DNA of 64,000 nucleotides, from NCBI GenBank assembly GCA_017454945.1, contig JAFTCA010000004.1, positions 1 through 64,000 of the forward strand. The letters run 5' to 3'. Position numbers and translations under genes: made by a program. The notes below the pieces were generated by a model that did no database searches, had not been told where the DNA came from, and saw nothing but the letters and a program-made list of their open reading frames with translations. Positions 26,883-35,050 of the stretch are shown piece after piece; positions within the stretch are counted from its first letter, which is position 1, and each line of letters opens with the position of its first letter. The DNA comes from Bacteroidales bacterium (lineage in GTDB: Bacteria > Bacteroidota > Bacteroidia > Bacteroidales > WCHB1-69).

Positions 26883-27941
26883 TTAAATGTAATACTCGGC
26901 GATGCGCTTCATCTCTGATGCCGCGTTATTGCCTTCATACAGAATACCATAGATGGTTTCTACTATCGGAATGCTGGCTTGGTAGCGCTTATTGATTTCG
27001 TGCACGCACTTGCAAGAGTAGTATCCTTCGGCAATCATCTTCATCTCCAGTTGGGCAATTTTTACCGATAACCCATGGCCTATCATATTGCCAAACAAGC
27101 GGTTGCGGCTATAGATAGAGTAGGCGGTTACCAATAGGTCGCCCAAATAGACTGAGTCGTCCATGTTGCGTTGTGAGGGGTATAGTTTGTCGACGAAGTA
27201 CTTCATCTCTTTGACACAGTTGGCGATATAGGCTGCAAGGAAGTTGTCGCCATAACCCAGTCCACTGTATATACCGGCGCCCAAGGCGTAGATGTTCTTG
27301 AGGACGATGGCCATTTCAGCTCCGAGAATGTCGTTGGAAACAGACACTCTAACGTAGCGTGTCATGAACATGCGGGCTACGGCTTCAGCCAATTCTCTGT
27401 TTTCGGAGGCGGCTGTCAAGAACGTAAACTTCTCTTGTGCAATCTCTTCTGCGTGTGAAGGACCGCTGATGATGGCTAAGTTCTCAGAGGGTACATTGAA
27501 CTCCGATTTCAGGTAGTCGGTAATGACTTGCATGGTCTCGGGTACGATGCCCTTGACGGCCGTAATGATTTTCTTGCGGCTTAATTTGCTCTTTTTCAGC
27601 GGCGCCAAGGTGTCGTGAAGGAATGCCGATGGCGTTACAATGATAACATAGTCGGCTTTGGCTACTGTTTTACGCAAGTCGTTGCTCACTTTCACATCCT
27701 TGGGGTTGATGAAGACAGAACTCAAGTAGCGAGGATTATGTCCGTATTGGTTTACGCCCTCGGCGATGTCCTGTTCTCGTACCCACCAGTGAAGGTGTTC
27801 CAGATTGACAGATAGAATTTTAATGATGGCTGTGGCCCAACTGCCGCCGCCAATGACTGCTACACGGTAGCGCGAGCGCGTTTTCCGCTGACGGAGCGGT
27901 ATGAATTCTTCAGAATATTGTACTGGATTCACAACTTTCAA
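26883..27941 (-). CDS. gpsA: glycerol-3-phosphate dehydrogenase [NAD(P)+]
   Basis: A 352-residue cytoplasmic enzyme that makes sn-glycerol 3-phosphate for phospholipids. It has the NAD-binding motif VIGGGSWATAI, IVTPSAFLHDTL, ISGPSHAEEIA, and the catalytic lysine in VLKNIYALGAGI. The first codon is uncertain: a TTG at 27941 or a GTG at 27932, both very close to the promoter, with no ATG before the Rossmann motif. It is first gene of gpsA-lpxH-rfbD. Confidence 0.94.
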   Translation of the reverse strand: MKVVNPVQYSEEFIPLRQRKTRSRYRVAVIGGGSWATAIIKILSVNLEHLHWWVREQDIAEGVNQYGHNPRYLSSVFINPKDVKVSNDLRKTVAKADYVIIVTPSAFLHDTLAPLKKSKLSRKKIITAVKGIVPETMQVITDYLKSEFNVPSENLAIISGPSHAEEIAQEKFTFLTAASENRELAEAVARMFMTRYVRVSVSNDILGAEMAIVLKNIYALGAGIYSGLGYGDNFLAAYIANCVKEMKYFVDKLYPSQRNMDDSVYLGDLLVTAYSIYSRNRLFGNMIGHGLSVKIAQLEMKMIAEGYYSCKCVHEINKRYQASIPIVETIYGILYEGNNAASEMKRIAEYYI

Positions 27942-27952
27942 TTTTTATTTTG

Positions 27953-27960
27953 CAAAGGTA
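27953..27960 (-). promoter_or_regulatory. -7 element of gpsA
   Basis: The minus strand reads TACCTTTG followed by C. The transcript would start only a few bases before the first possible start codons, giving a near-leaderless mRNA. Confidence 0.55.
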
Positions 27961-28116
27961 CGTATTATTTTCTATTTTCTATTAAAAAAAGTTAATTTGA
28001 AAGAAAATGTCATGCAACCTTCAATCTTACTAATAGTTAAAATGTGCTGCTTAAAGTTAAATGGAATTTTTTTTCAAAAAAATGATGCACTTGAGATAAT
28101 TGTGTTTTATTTTTAT

Positions 28117-28124
28117 TATCTTTG
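28117..28124 (+). promoter_or_regulatory. -7 element of the outer-membrane barrel gene
   Basis: TATCTTTG followed by C lies 27 bases before the ATG at 28152. The -33 element is not clear. Confidence 0.55.
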
Positions 28125-28151
28125 CATTTTAATTATAAAATAATTTAGAAA

Positions 28152-30602
28152 ATGAAGAGAGTGATATTGGTTGTTTGGTGGATGATGTCTGTGGTTATGG
28201 TGTTGGCGCAGAGCGGTTTCGAGGTAAAAGGAGTGGTGGCTGATAGCTTGAGTGGCGAAAGGTTGTCCTATGTGCGAGTGGGGTTGGTGACGGGTGATTC
28301 TCTTCAACATGTGGTGGCCGTTGAGTTTACCGGAGAGGAGGGTGCTTTTTCCTTCAAAGGTATTTCAGAAGGGGATTATTTCTTGAAATTATTTTTGATG
28401 GGTTATGATATGCCGATAATTCCTGTGAGTGTGCGTGGAGATAAAGTATTGAATGTGGGTACTTTGACTTTGAAAAAGCAGAGTCAGTCGTTGGAAGAAG
28501 TAACAGTGGCGGCGCAAAAGCCCGTCTATATGTTTGATGGGGAAAAAACGTTGTACAATGTGTCGGAAGACCCTATGGTTCAAAATGGAACAGCGTCTGA
28601 TGCTTTGCAAAATGCGCCTGGCGTTGAAGTGGATGTGGAAGGCAATATCACGCTGCGCGGTGTCTCTTCTGTAGAAATCTGGATTAACAACAAGCCTTCG
28701 AATATGAACGAGGCGGCACTGAAGAACTTCATCAAGGAGATGCCTGCAGGAAGCATCGAGAAAATTGAAGTGATTACCAATCCGTCGGCGCGCTATAGTG
28801 CCAAGGGCAAGGGTGGTGTTATAAATATTGTAACGAATACCAAAATCAAGAAGAATAACTTTTTCAGTTTCGGCATGAATGCCACTACGATGCCTAATCT
28901 TTCGCCGTGGCTTTCCTATGTCTGGGCCAACGAAAAATGGTCGATAAGTGTCTATGCGCAATATAGTTATAATCAGAATCGCTACTTTTTGGAGGCGGCA
29001 GATACCAAATTTGCGGAGAACAATGATACGGCCAGTGTGACAAAGCAGAAAACAATCTACAGTTCCCCATTCCATAGTGGTGGCGTTTTTTTCAACAGCT
29101 CCTGCCAGATCGACTCTGCGAATGCCCTGTATATGTGGGCTGGTGGCTATCCGAGTTGGAATAAGTCTTCATCTTCCCGATTTGATTCTCGCCATGAGTA
29201 TCGTGAGATGATTGGTCAGTATGATTATCTAACTTATAATCAGTATGATGCGTTGCATGGCGGTGGCTATGCGGGATTGTGGTACACTCATCAGTTTAAC
29301 AATCAGGGACATGAAATCAGTGCCAACCTTAGTGGCAATGCTTATGGATCTTCTGATCAAGGTGAGCAAATTCGTGTTTCTCCTCAGCACGAGGATTTGG
29401 ATTACAATCGCCAGATTCGTTCCAGTTATCTCTCCTATACGCTCGATGCCGGACTGGACTATACCATCCCGTATCATCCTGATGGAGAAATTAGTATAGG
29501 TACTGAGGCAATGTATAGTTCCAACGACGAGATGTCTCGCCATGACACGCTGGTGCGTTTCTCGGATGGAGTATATAATCTTGATTCTATGCGGTTTAAG
29601 GATTCGCATATAGATGGTGTCGGCTGGGATACCTATATCACTCTTCAGCATCGTTTCGGGCGTTTTACCATGAAAGCAGGACTGCGGTCGGAATATGTGT
29701 TCTATGACCATCGCTATGCCAATTCGCCTAAGGATAATGGCAGAAAGCATTACTGGGGCTTGTATCCTTCTCTGCATCTGACCTATACGACTGAGTCGAT
29801 GGACAATTTTAAGTTGAGTTATACCCGCAGGGTCAGCAATCCCGATGCCGAGGAGTTGACCACATTTATCGAGTATGACGACGACAGTTATTCCGTTGGC
29901 AATCCGGCGTTACGTCCAGCCTACACCAACGCTGTGGAGGCCGGTTGGACGCGCTTCATTCCCAAGTTCGGCAATATTGGCATTACGGCCTATTTTAACA
30001 ATACCAAAGATGAGTATAATTCGCTGATGGATGTGGCGTTCAATCCCTATTTCGGCCGCATTGTTTCCTATTCCATGCCCATCAATGCTGGCAAGAGTCT
30101 CAATACGGGCGCTGAACTCAATGTGACTTACCAGTTGAAAGCCTTTATGAGCATTCGCTTTTATGCCACGCTGCAATATATGAAGTCGCAGTTCGAGTTT
30201 CGCGATGAGATTTATAAAGTGCAGAATTTAAGATATCAGTTCCGTCTCAATTTTTGGGCTAAAGTATGGAAAGTGTTGGAAATCAATCTGTCGGCGAATT
30301 ACAGGTCGAAGAGCAAAACACTTTTCACCACAGAACGGCCGTTCTACACTATTAATGGTGGCTTGCGGGTAGAGTTGTGGAAACGGTTGCTGGCCTTACA
30401 TGTGAATGTGAACAACATTTTCAATTGGAATAAGAACGGAGAGACGTCGGAGAATCCCTATTATCCGGGTTTCAGCACTTATATGTCCAGTTGGTCAGGA
30501 CGTTATATCTCCTTGGGCATTACTTTCCGCTTCGGCAAGATGGAGTTGGAGGCGCAGACGGCGCGCGGTAATGTGCCGACAGGAGAAACGATTTCTAGAT
30601 AG
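28152..30602 (+). CDS. outer-membrane beta-barrel protein with carboxypeptidase-like and plug-like domains
   Basis: An 816-residue outer-membrane protein. A signal peptide (1-19, ending VLAQ) precedes a carboxypeptidase-regulatory-like domain (about 23-110, starting FEVKGVVADSLSGERL). A plug-like domain follows (about 115-225), with NAPGVEVDVEGNITLRGVSSVEIWINNKP and EKIEVITNPSARYSAKGKGGVINIVT. The barrel has many aromatic-ended strands. This is the OMP_b-brl_3 branch related to TonB-dependent receptors. The substrate is unknown, and no lipoprotein partner is next to it. Confidence 0.88.
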   Translation: MKRVILVVWWMMSVVMVLAQSGFEVKGVVADSLSGERLSYVRVGLVTGDSLQHVVAVEFTGEEGAFSFKGISEGDYFLKLFLMGYDMPIIPVSVRGDKVLNVGTLTLKKQSQSLEEVTVAAQKPVYMFDGEKTLYNVSEDPMVQNGTASDALQNAPGVEVDVEGNITLRGVSSVEIWINNKPSNMNEAALKNFIKEMPAGSIEKIEVITNPSARYSAKGKGGVINIVTNTKIKKNNFFSFGMNATTMPNLSPWLSYVWANEKWSISVYAQYSYNQNRYFLEAADTKFAENNDTASVTKQKTIYSSPFHSGGVFFNSSCQIDSANALYMWAGGYPSWNKSSSSRFDSRHEYREMIGQYDYLTYNQYDALHGGGYAGLWYTHQFNNQGHEISANLSGNAYGSSDQGEQIRVSPQHEDLDYNRQIRSSYLSYTLDAGLDYTIPYHPDGEISIGTEAMYSSNDEMSRHDTLVRFSDGVYNLDSMRFKDSHIDGVGWDTYITLQHRFGRFTMKAGLRSEYVFYDHRYANSPKDNGRKHYWGLYPSLHLTYTTESMDNFKLSYTRRVSNPDAEELTTFIEYDDDSYSVGNPALRPAYTNAVEAGWTRFIPKFGNIGITAYFNNTKDEYNSLMDVAFNPYFGRIVSYSMPINAGKSLNTGAELNVTYQLKAFMSIRFYATLQYMKSQFEFRDEIYKVQNLRYQFRLNFWAKVWKVLEINLSANYRSKSKTLFTTERPFYTINGGLRVELWKRLLALHVNVNNIFNWNKNGETSENPYYPGFSTYMSSWSGRYISLGITFRFGKMELEAQTARGNVPTGETISR

Positions 30603-30694
30603 AATAGAAACAACGAGTGTTATTTTTATTTAGTTTTTCTCTTTTTAAAGAGAATAGTTGGAGATATACACCTTTTCATTGTTGGTGTGTTAAC

Positions 30695-31291
30695 ATGTTG
30701 GAGAATAAAATGGAAGGAAAAAACAAAAATCGTCTTCATTTGGGGAGCGGGCCAACTTATTCGGACTCCCCATCAGACAATGTCAATTCTTCTATTACGA
30801 GTAGCCCTACCGATACCCTTCGTACCTCGAAGAATTCAGTTGCAAAATTAATAAAAAATCCATTACCCATTCTGTCTAATTTGCAAAAATTTAAGAATGG
30901 CGATTTTCATATAGATTGCAGCAAGGGATGGAACGGCGTTTTAAGAGGCCTACGAAAGTTATTGCAATTACAATATAGAGGGAACTCAAACTATGCAAGT
31001 TATTATACGTCTGCAGGTGTGTTGTCGTTGAGGTTGTCAGGTCATAACGCTAATGGTAACAATTTCAATTCCAGTCATATAAATATAAGTGTTTTTGTAG
31101 CGCTATTTGAGTATGAACATATCCAAACTAACATACAGTATACAGAATTCAAAATTAAGGAAGAAACGTTTAATAATGATCCTCAAAGAATTGTGTTGGA
31201 AATTGTTGCCGCGGTTGAACGTGCATTAAATGGGGAAGATTTTATTATGAGTGAGGAAGTAGCAGAGAAATATCATTATGAATGCAAATGA
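30695..31291 (+). CDS. hypothetical protein, AT-rich orphan
   Basis: A 198-residue protein that I do not recognise. Residues 1-50 are Ser/Asn/Thr-rich and probably disordered. Residues 60-190 look folded and hydrophilic with a helix-rich end (VLEIVAAVERALNGEDF). There is no signal peptide or membrane segment after the chosen ATG at 30695; the frame is open 78 bases further upstream, but that part is not protein-like. Codon use is more AT-rich than in the flanking genes, suggesting acquisition. Confidence 0.55.
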   Translation: MLENKMEGKNKNRLHLGSGPTYSDSPSDNVNSSITSSPTDTLRTSKNSVAKLIKNPLPILSNLQKFKNGDFHIDCSKGWNGVLRGLRKLLQLQYRGNSNYASYYTSAGVLSLRLSGHNANGNNFNSSHINISVFVALFEYEHIQTNIQYTEFKIKEETFNNDPQRIVLEIVAAVERALNGEDFIMSEEVAEKYHYECK

Positions 31292-31382
31292 ATAATTAGT
31301 ATAAAATATATTCGTTTTTGGCTGCAAATAGATAAAAATGTGTAAGTTTGTTTCCTCATCTAAAACTAGCGAATATACTATT

Positions 31383-32279
31383 ATGAAAAAATGTGCTGCT
31401 ATTCTCCGTTCTATGCGTTTCCGTACGCTGCCCCTCTCCTTGGCAGGGGTCGTTTTAGGTCTGTTGCTGGCTGCCAGCCAATGTGAGGTTTCATGGTCTT
31501 TGGCCGTGACGTTATTGCTGACTACCGTAGGGTTGCAGATTCTTTCCAACCTTTCCAATGAGTTGGGCGACTATTTGCGTGGCACCGACAGTGGCGACCG
31601 CCAAGGACCGGCTTATAGTCTGCAGGAGGGTGCGCTTAGCGAGAAGGATATGCGATGGACTATTGGTGTCATGGTGGTCTTTTGTTGCCTGATGGGTTGT
31701 GCTATGACATGGTGCTCGTTTGGCACCCTCTTTTCTTTGCCAGCCTTGCTCTTGTTGTTATTGGGCGCTTGTGCCATTTGGGCGGCGGTGAACTACACGT
31801 TGGGTAAACATCCCTACGGCTATCGTGGTTTAGGCGACATTTTTGTGTTTATCTTCTTTGGACTGGTCTCGGTGGGCGGTGCCTACTTTGTGGTGGCTCA
31901 CCAGTTGCCGTGGAAGGTGTTGTTGCCAGCCGCTGCCATCGGCTGCTTTAGTGTGGGTGTGCTCAATGTCAATAATATACGCGATATGAAGAGTGATGCA
32001 GGCACACGTGTGACGGTGCCGCTGAAGATTGGCGAGCATAATGCTCGAATATACCAGACCTGCCTGATTGTTGTGGGATGGCTGTTGTTGATTGGCTTTG
32101 CGGCCATGGGAAGCCACGTATGGTACAATTGGCTGTTTATGTTGACATTGCCGCTCTATATCGTGCATCTGCGTGGTGTTTGGCGCCTATCGGGCAAACT
32201 ACTCGACGCCATGTTGCCACTGCTGGTCATGAGCACGTTCGTCTTATCGTTATTGATGGGCATTGGGTTCGTTATGTAA
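31383..32279 (+). CDS. menA: 1,4-dihydroxy-2-naphthoate polyprenyltransferase
   Basis: A 298-residue inner-membrane enzyme that joins the polyprenyl tail to DHNA in menaquinone synthesis. It has about eight membrane helices. The two Asp-rich motifs of UbiA-family prenyltransferases are present: NELGDYLRGTDSGDR (about 60-75) and NNIRDMKSDAGTRV (about 195-208). The start is the ATG at 31383. menG, the next enzyme but one in the pathway, lies 136 bases downstream on the same strand. Confidence 0.94.
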   Translation: MKKCAAILRSMRFRTLPLSLAGVVLGLLLAASQCEVSWSLAVTLLLTTVGLQILSNLSNELGDYLRGTDSGDRQGPAYSLQEGALSEKDMRWTIGVMVVFCCLMGCAMTWCSFGTLFSLPALLLLLLGACAIWAAVNYTLGKHPYGYRGLGDIFVFIFFGLVSVGGAYFVVAHQLPWKVLLPAAAIGCFSVGVLNVNNIRDMKSDAGTRVTVPLKIGEHNARIYQTCLIVVGWLLLIGFAAMGSHVWYNWLFMLTLPLYIVHLRGVWRLSGKLLDAMLPLLVMSTFVLSLLMGIGFVM

Positions 32280-32408
32280 ATTTACAATTTATAATTTACA
32301 ATTTACAATTAATATGGCTTTACAATCCCGTAACTTAATAATACTTAACTCCTTAGTTTCTTAATTCCTTAGTTCCTTAGTTCCTTAACTTCTTAACTTC
32401 TCAACTCT
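32280..32408. repeat. degenerate short tandem repeats between menA and menG
   Basis: First come three or more copies of an acaattta unit (32280-32310). Then several imperfect copies of a ccttagtt/cttaactt-type unit follow (32342-32408). Similar arrays lie at 8118-8206 (reverse complement) and 9560-9593. Confidence 0.75.
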
Positions 32409-32415
32409 CCAAATC

Positions 32416-33120
32416 ATGCCCAAAAAAGAAAGAATCCGTGCTCTGTTCGACCATATTGCTCCAGATTACGACAAGCTTAACCGCCTGATGTCGATGGGTT
32501 TGGATGTGTCGTGGCGCAAGAAGGCCATTCGTGAACTTTGTCGCGATGGTCGCCCACGGCGGGTTTTGGATGTGGCTTCGGGCACGGCCGACTTTGCCAT
32601 GGATGCTGCTCGACAGCTAGCCGATGGCAGCCGAATAGTAGGAGTGGACATTTCGGAGCAGATGCTGGCGGTGGGGCGCAATAAAGTGAAAAAAGCCGGT
32701 TTGCAAGATAAGGTAGAGTTGCAGGTTGCAGATGCTGAGAATCTTCCGTTTGATAATGCCTCGTTCGACAATGTCACCGTAGCATTTGGTGTGCGTAATT
32801 TTGAACATCTGTCGCAGGGCTTGGCCGAGATGTGCCGTGTATTGCGTCCTGGCGGACAGGTAGTTATATTGGAACTATCGTACCCCGACAATCCATTTTT
32901 GTTGTGGTGCTATAAACTCTATGCTGTGCGATTGTTGCCTAAGGTGTGTGGTTGGCTTTCGGGCGACAGAGATGCCTATCACTATTTGCCAGCCTCTATC
33001 ATGAAGTTCCCCAAGCCTGCGCAGTTTGTGCCCATGCTCAAAGAGGCGGGCTTCGCCAAGGTTTCTGTCAGGAGTTTCACCTTTGGCGTCTGTCGGATGT
33101 ATGTGGCGGAAATAGAATAA
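32416..33120 (+). CDS. menG: demethylmenaquinone methyltransferase
   Basis: A 234-residue SAM-dependent methyltransferase, last step of menaquinone synthesis. It has UbiE/MenG family motifs: YDKLNRLMSMGLDVSWRK, the SAM-binding VLDVASGTADFA, NLPFDNASFDNVTVAFGVRNF, and the C-terminal YLPASIMKFPKP. The acidic VGVDISEQML segment binds the ribose. It ends directly at a terminator. Confidence 0.95.
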   Translation: MPKKERIRALFDHIAPDYDKLNRLMSMGLDVSWRKKAIRELCRDGRPRRVLDVASGTADFAMDAARQLADGSRIVGVDISEQMLAVGRNKVKKAGLQDKVELQVADAENLPFDNASFDNVTVAFGVRNFEHLSQGLAEMCRVLRPGGQVVILELSYPDNPFLLWCYKLYAVRLLPKVCGWLSGDRDAYHYLPASIMKFPKPAQFVPMLKEAGFAKVSVRSFTFGVCRMYVAEIE

Positions 33121-33150
33121 AAAAAGAGATGCTTTCAAGCATCTCTTTTT
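33121..33150. terminator. bidirectional terminator between menG and tRNA-Pro
   Basis: aaaaagagatgctt (33121-33134) pairs perfectly with 33137-33150. A- and T-runs on both sides let it serve menG and the opposing tRNA-Pro. Confidence 0.93.
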
Positions 33151-33157
33151 TCGTTTG

Positions 33158-33231
33158 TCGGGGTGAAAAGACTCGAACTTTCGACCCCTTGCACCCCATG
33201 CAAGTGCGCTAGCCAACTGCGCCACACCCCG
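33158..33231 (-). tRNA. tRNA-Pro (anticodon GGG)
   Basis: A 74-nt cloverleaf on the minus strand: acceptor CGGGGTG/CACCCCG, anticodon stem cttgc/gcaag enclosing ATGGGGT (anticodon GGG), T arm gttcgag, discriminator A. CCA is not encoded. A hairpin (cattcc/ggaatg) sits in the short leader upstream. Confidence 0.95.
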
Positions 33232-33259
33232 AACAAACATTCCGTTTGGAATGAGGCTG

Positions 33260-33267
33260 CAAAAATA
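33260..33267 (-). promoter_or_regulatory. -7 element of tRNA-Pro
   Basis: The minus strand reads TATTTTTG followed by cagcctc, identical to the elements before tRNA-Cys and tRNA-Gln. Confidence 0.7.
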
Positions 33268-33361
33268 CAACATTTTTTGATATGTGTACACATGGTTCAA
33301 AAATTTTTTTGTTCCGATAGCTCTCCTTTTTTTCGTAGCTTTGCAATTCGTTTGTAACATT

Positions 33362-34840
33362 ATGATGCGTCGTCTCTTCGTGCTTTTCCTCAATATTTTC
33401 TGGCTGACTACCTTGTCGGCACAGCAAGACCTGCCCTTGCGTATTGAGCTCGAGATGGCCAAAGACGCCTCAGATTACCACTACGCGAATGCCGGCCCTC
33501 ATGGCGTGTTTGTCTTCTATGAAGGCAACTCGCGTGGCACCGATTCAACCTCGATGATTTTTATGCATTATGATACCAATCTGCATAAAACCTACAATTT
33601 TCCTATAACATTGCCAGCACAACTGCAGTTCATCACTTCGACGCGCACCGACTCATGTCTCTACCTGCTTTTCCAACAAGAATTGTCGAAAAAGCATCCC
33701 CGCCGCTCCGTGCTGGTCACCATCGGACTGCCTGCTCACGAGTTCGCTTCCTATATGATAGAGCCGCTCAGCGACCCAGACATCGTTTCGATGAAGGCGG
33801 CCGACGACCATCTTTTCATCCGCTCGGATAACAATAAGACAGAGTCTCTCTACTTTTACAATTGTGGTACGGGACAACTGACGCGTTTCAAGGCCGATAC
33901 TACGGTGACACAGATTGAGTTCTGCGAACCCGACACGTTCAACCGCAAGTTGTGGGTGGGTGCAGTTCTCGTTACGGGTGCCAAAACTGCCGCACTGGTG
34001 CTCTATGAGCTTGATTACGACGGTAATGTGCTCAATGTGCAACCCTTCCCCATCTATGGCGACTATTTCTACAACTCGGCTCGTTTGGCGGTGGTCGATT
34101 CTACCCACGTGCTGGTCATCGGGACCTACAACACCGAGCAGGACCGCTACTCAGGCAACCTGCACACAGGCGTCTATTCGCTACCTGTTATTGAGTCGGA
34201 ATTTGATGTGCCTTCGTTCTACAATTATACACAGTTGCGCAATCGCGACACCACCTTGGCACGCAAGGGCAAGTCGCAGAGCCTCAATATGCAGCTGCTG
34301 ATAGGTAATATCACCAGCAATGGCTCTCAGTTTGCCTTCGTCACCGAAGTGTTCTATCCTGAATATAATTACAACGATTACAACAACTATGATCCCTTTT
34401 ATGGCGGATATTACTCTATGCCCTCTGCCTCCACGTTTGCTGGCTATCGTATGGTGAACGCCTACGTAACCACCTTCGATGCCCAGGGCCAACTTATCTG
34501 GGATCATTATCTGCCGTTTTCCAACATTCTGACTTACAGACTCGCACAACGGGTGTCTGTCTTCTTTACGCCAGAGAATTATGCACTGATCTATTATCCT
34601 TTCAATTTCTCCTTAACATCCACATTGGTAGATGGTTATAATGTTGTGGAAAGGATGAATTCAATGGATTTGGAAACCTTGCAGCGTCACGATGTGGTGG
34701 AATATAGTCGAAGTCCAAGAATGGAAAAATGGTATGGGGAGAGTTTTCTTTTTTCAGGTGCACAATATATCAAAAATACTTCCAAGTCGGCCCGCGCCAA
34801 AAGGTATGTCTTTTTCCTCAACAAACTCGAATATCGATAA
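33362..34840 (+). CDS. secreted protein of unknown function
   Basis: A 492-residue protein. A signal peptide (about 1-22, ending LSAQ) is followed by a beta-rich, aromatic-rich body that reads like repeated short strands, possibly a beta-propeller. There is no sorting domain, lipobox or membrane segment after the signal. A Tyr/Asn-rich stretch near 335-352 (NYNDYNNYDPFYGGYYS) is unusual. The ATG at 33362 gives a good signal peptide; a TAGCTTTG -7 box lies at 33336-33343. It probably resides in the periplasm or at the surface. Function not recognised. Confidence 0.75.
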   Translation: MMRRLFVLFLNIFWLTTLSAQQDLPLRIELEMAKDASDYHYANAGPHGVFVFYEGNSRGTDSTSMIFMHYDTNLHKTYNFPITLPAQLQFITSTRTDSCLYLLFQQELSKKHPRRSVLVTIGLPAHEFASYMIEPLSDPDIVSMKAADDHLFIRSDNNKTESLYFYNCGTGQLTRFKADTTVTQIEFCEPDTFNRKLWVGAVLVTGAKTAALVLYELDYDGNVLNVQPFPIYGDYFYNSARLAVVDSTHVLVIGTYNTEQDRYSGNLHTGVYSLPVIESEFDVPSFYNYTQLRNRDTTLARKGKSQSLNMQLLIGNITSNGSQFAFVTEVFYPEYNYNDYNNYDPFYGGYYSMPSASTFAGYRMVNAYVTTFDAQGQLIWDHYLPFSNILTYRLAQRVSVFFTPENYALIYYPFNFSLTSTLVDGYNVVERMNSMDLETLQRHDVVEYSRSPRMEKWYGESFLFSGAQYIKNTSKSARAKRYVFFLNKLEYR

Positions 34841-35050
34841 ATTGCTCCGAGCAAGCCTTCTTTTTAAATAAATATTAACTATTACAAAGACAGGTAATTA
34901 GTGTTTTGACTAATATTTTACGAAGAATAAAATATTGAAATATTGTTTGTTGTGAAGATTTGGCAACATTTTTTTTTGTACTTTTGCTACCCTTGAAAAG
35001 AGGAATGACCAAAGGCCTCGATAAGGTGAATTATAAAAATCTGAACCGAT

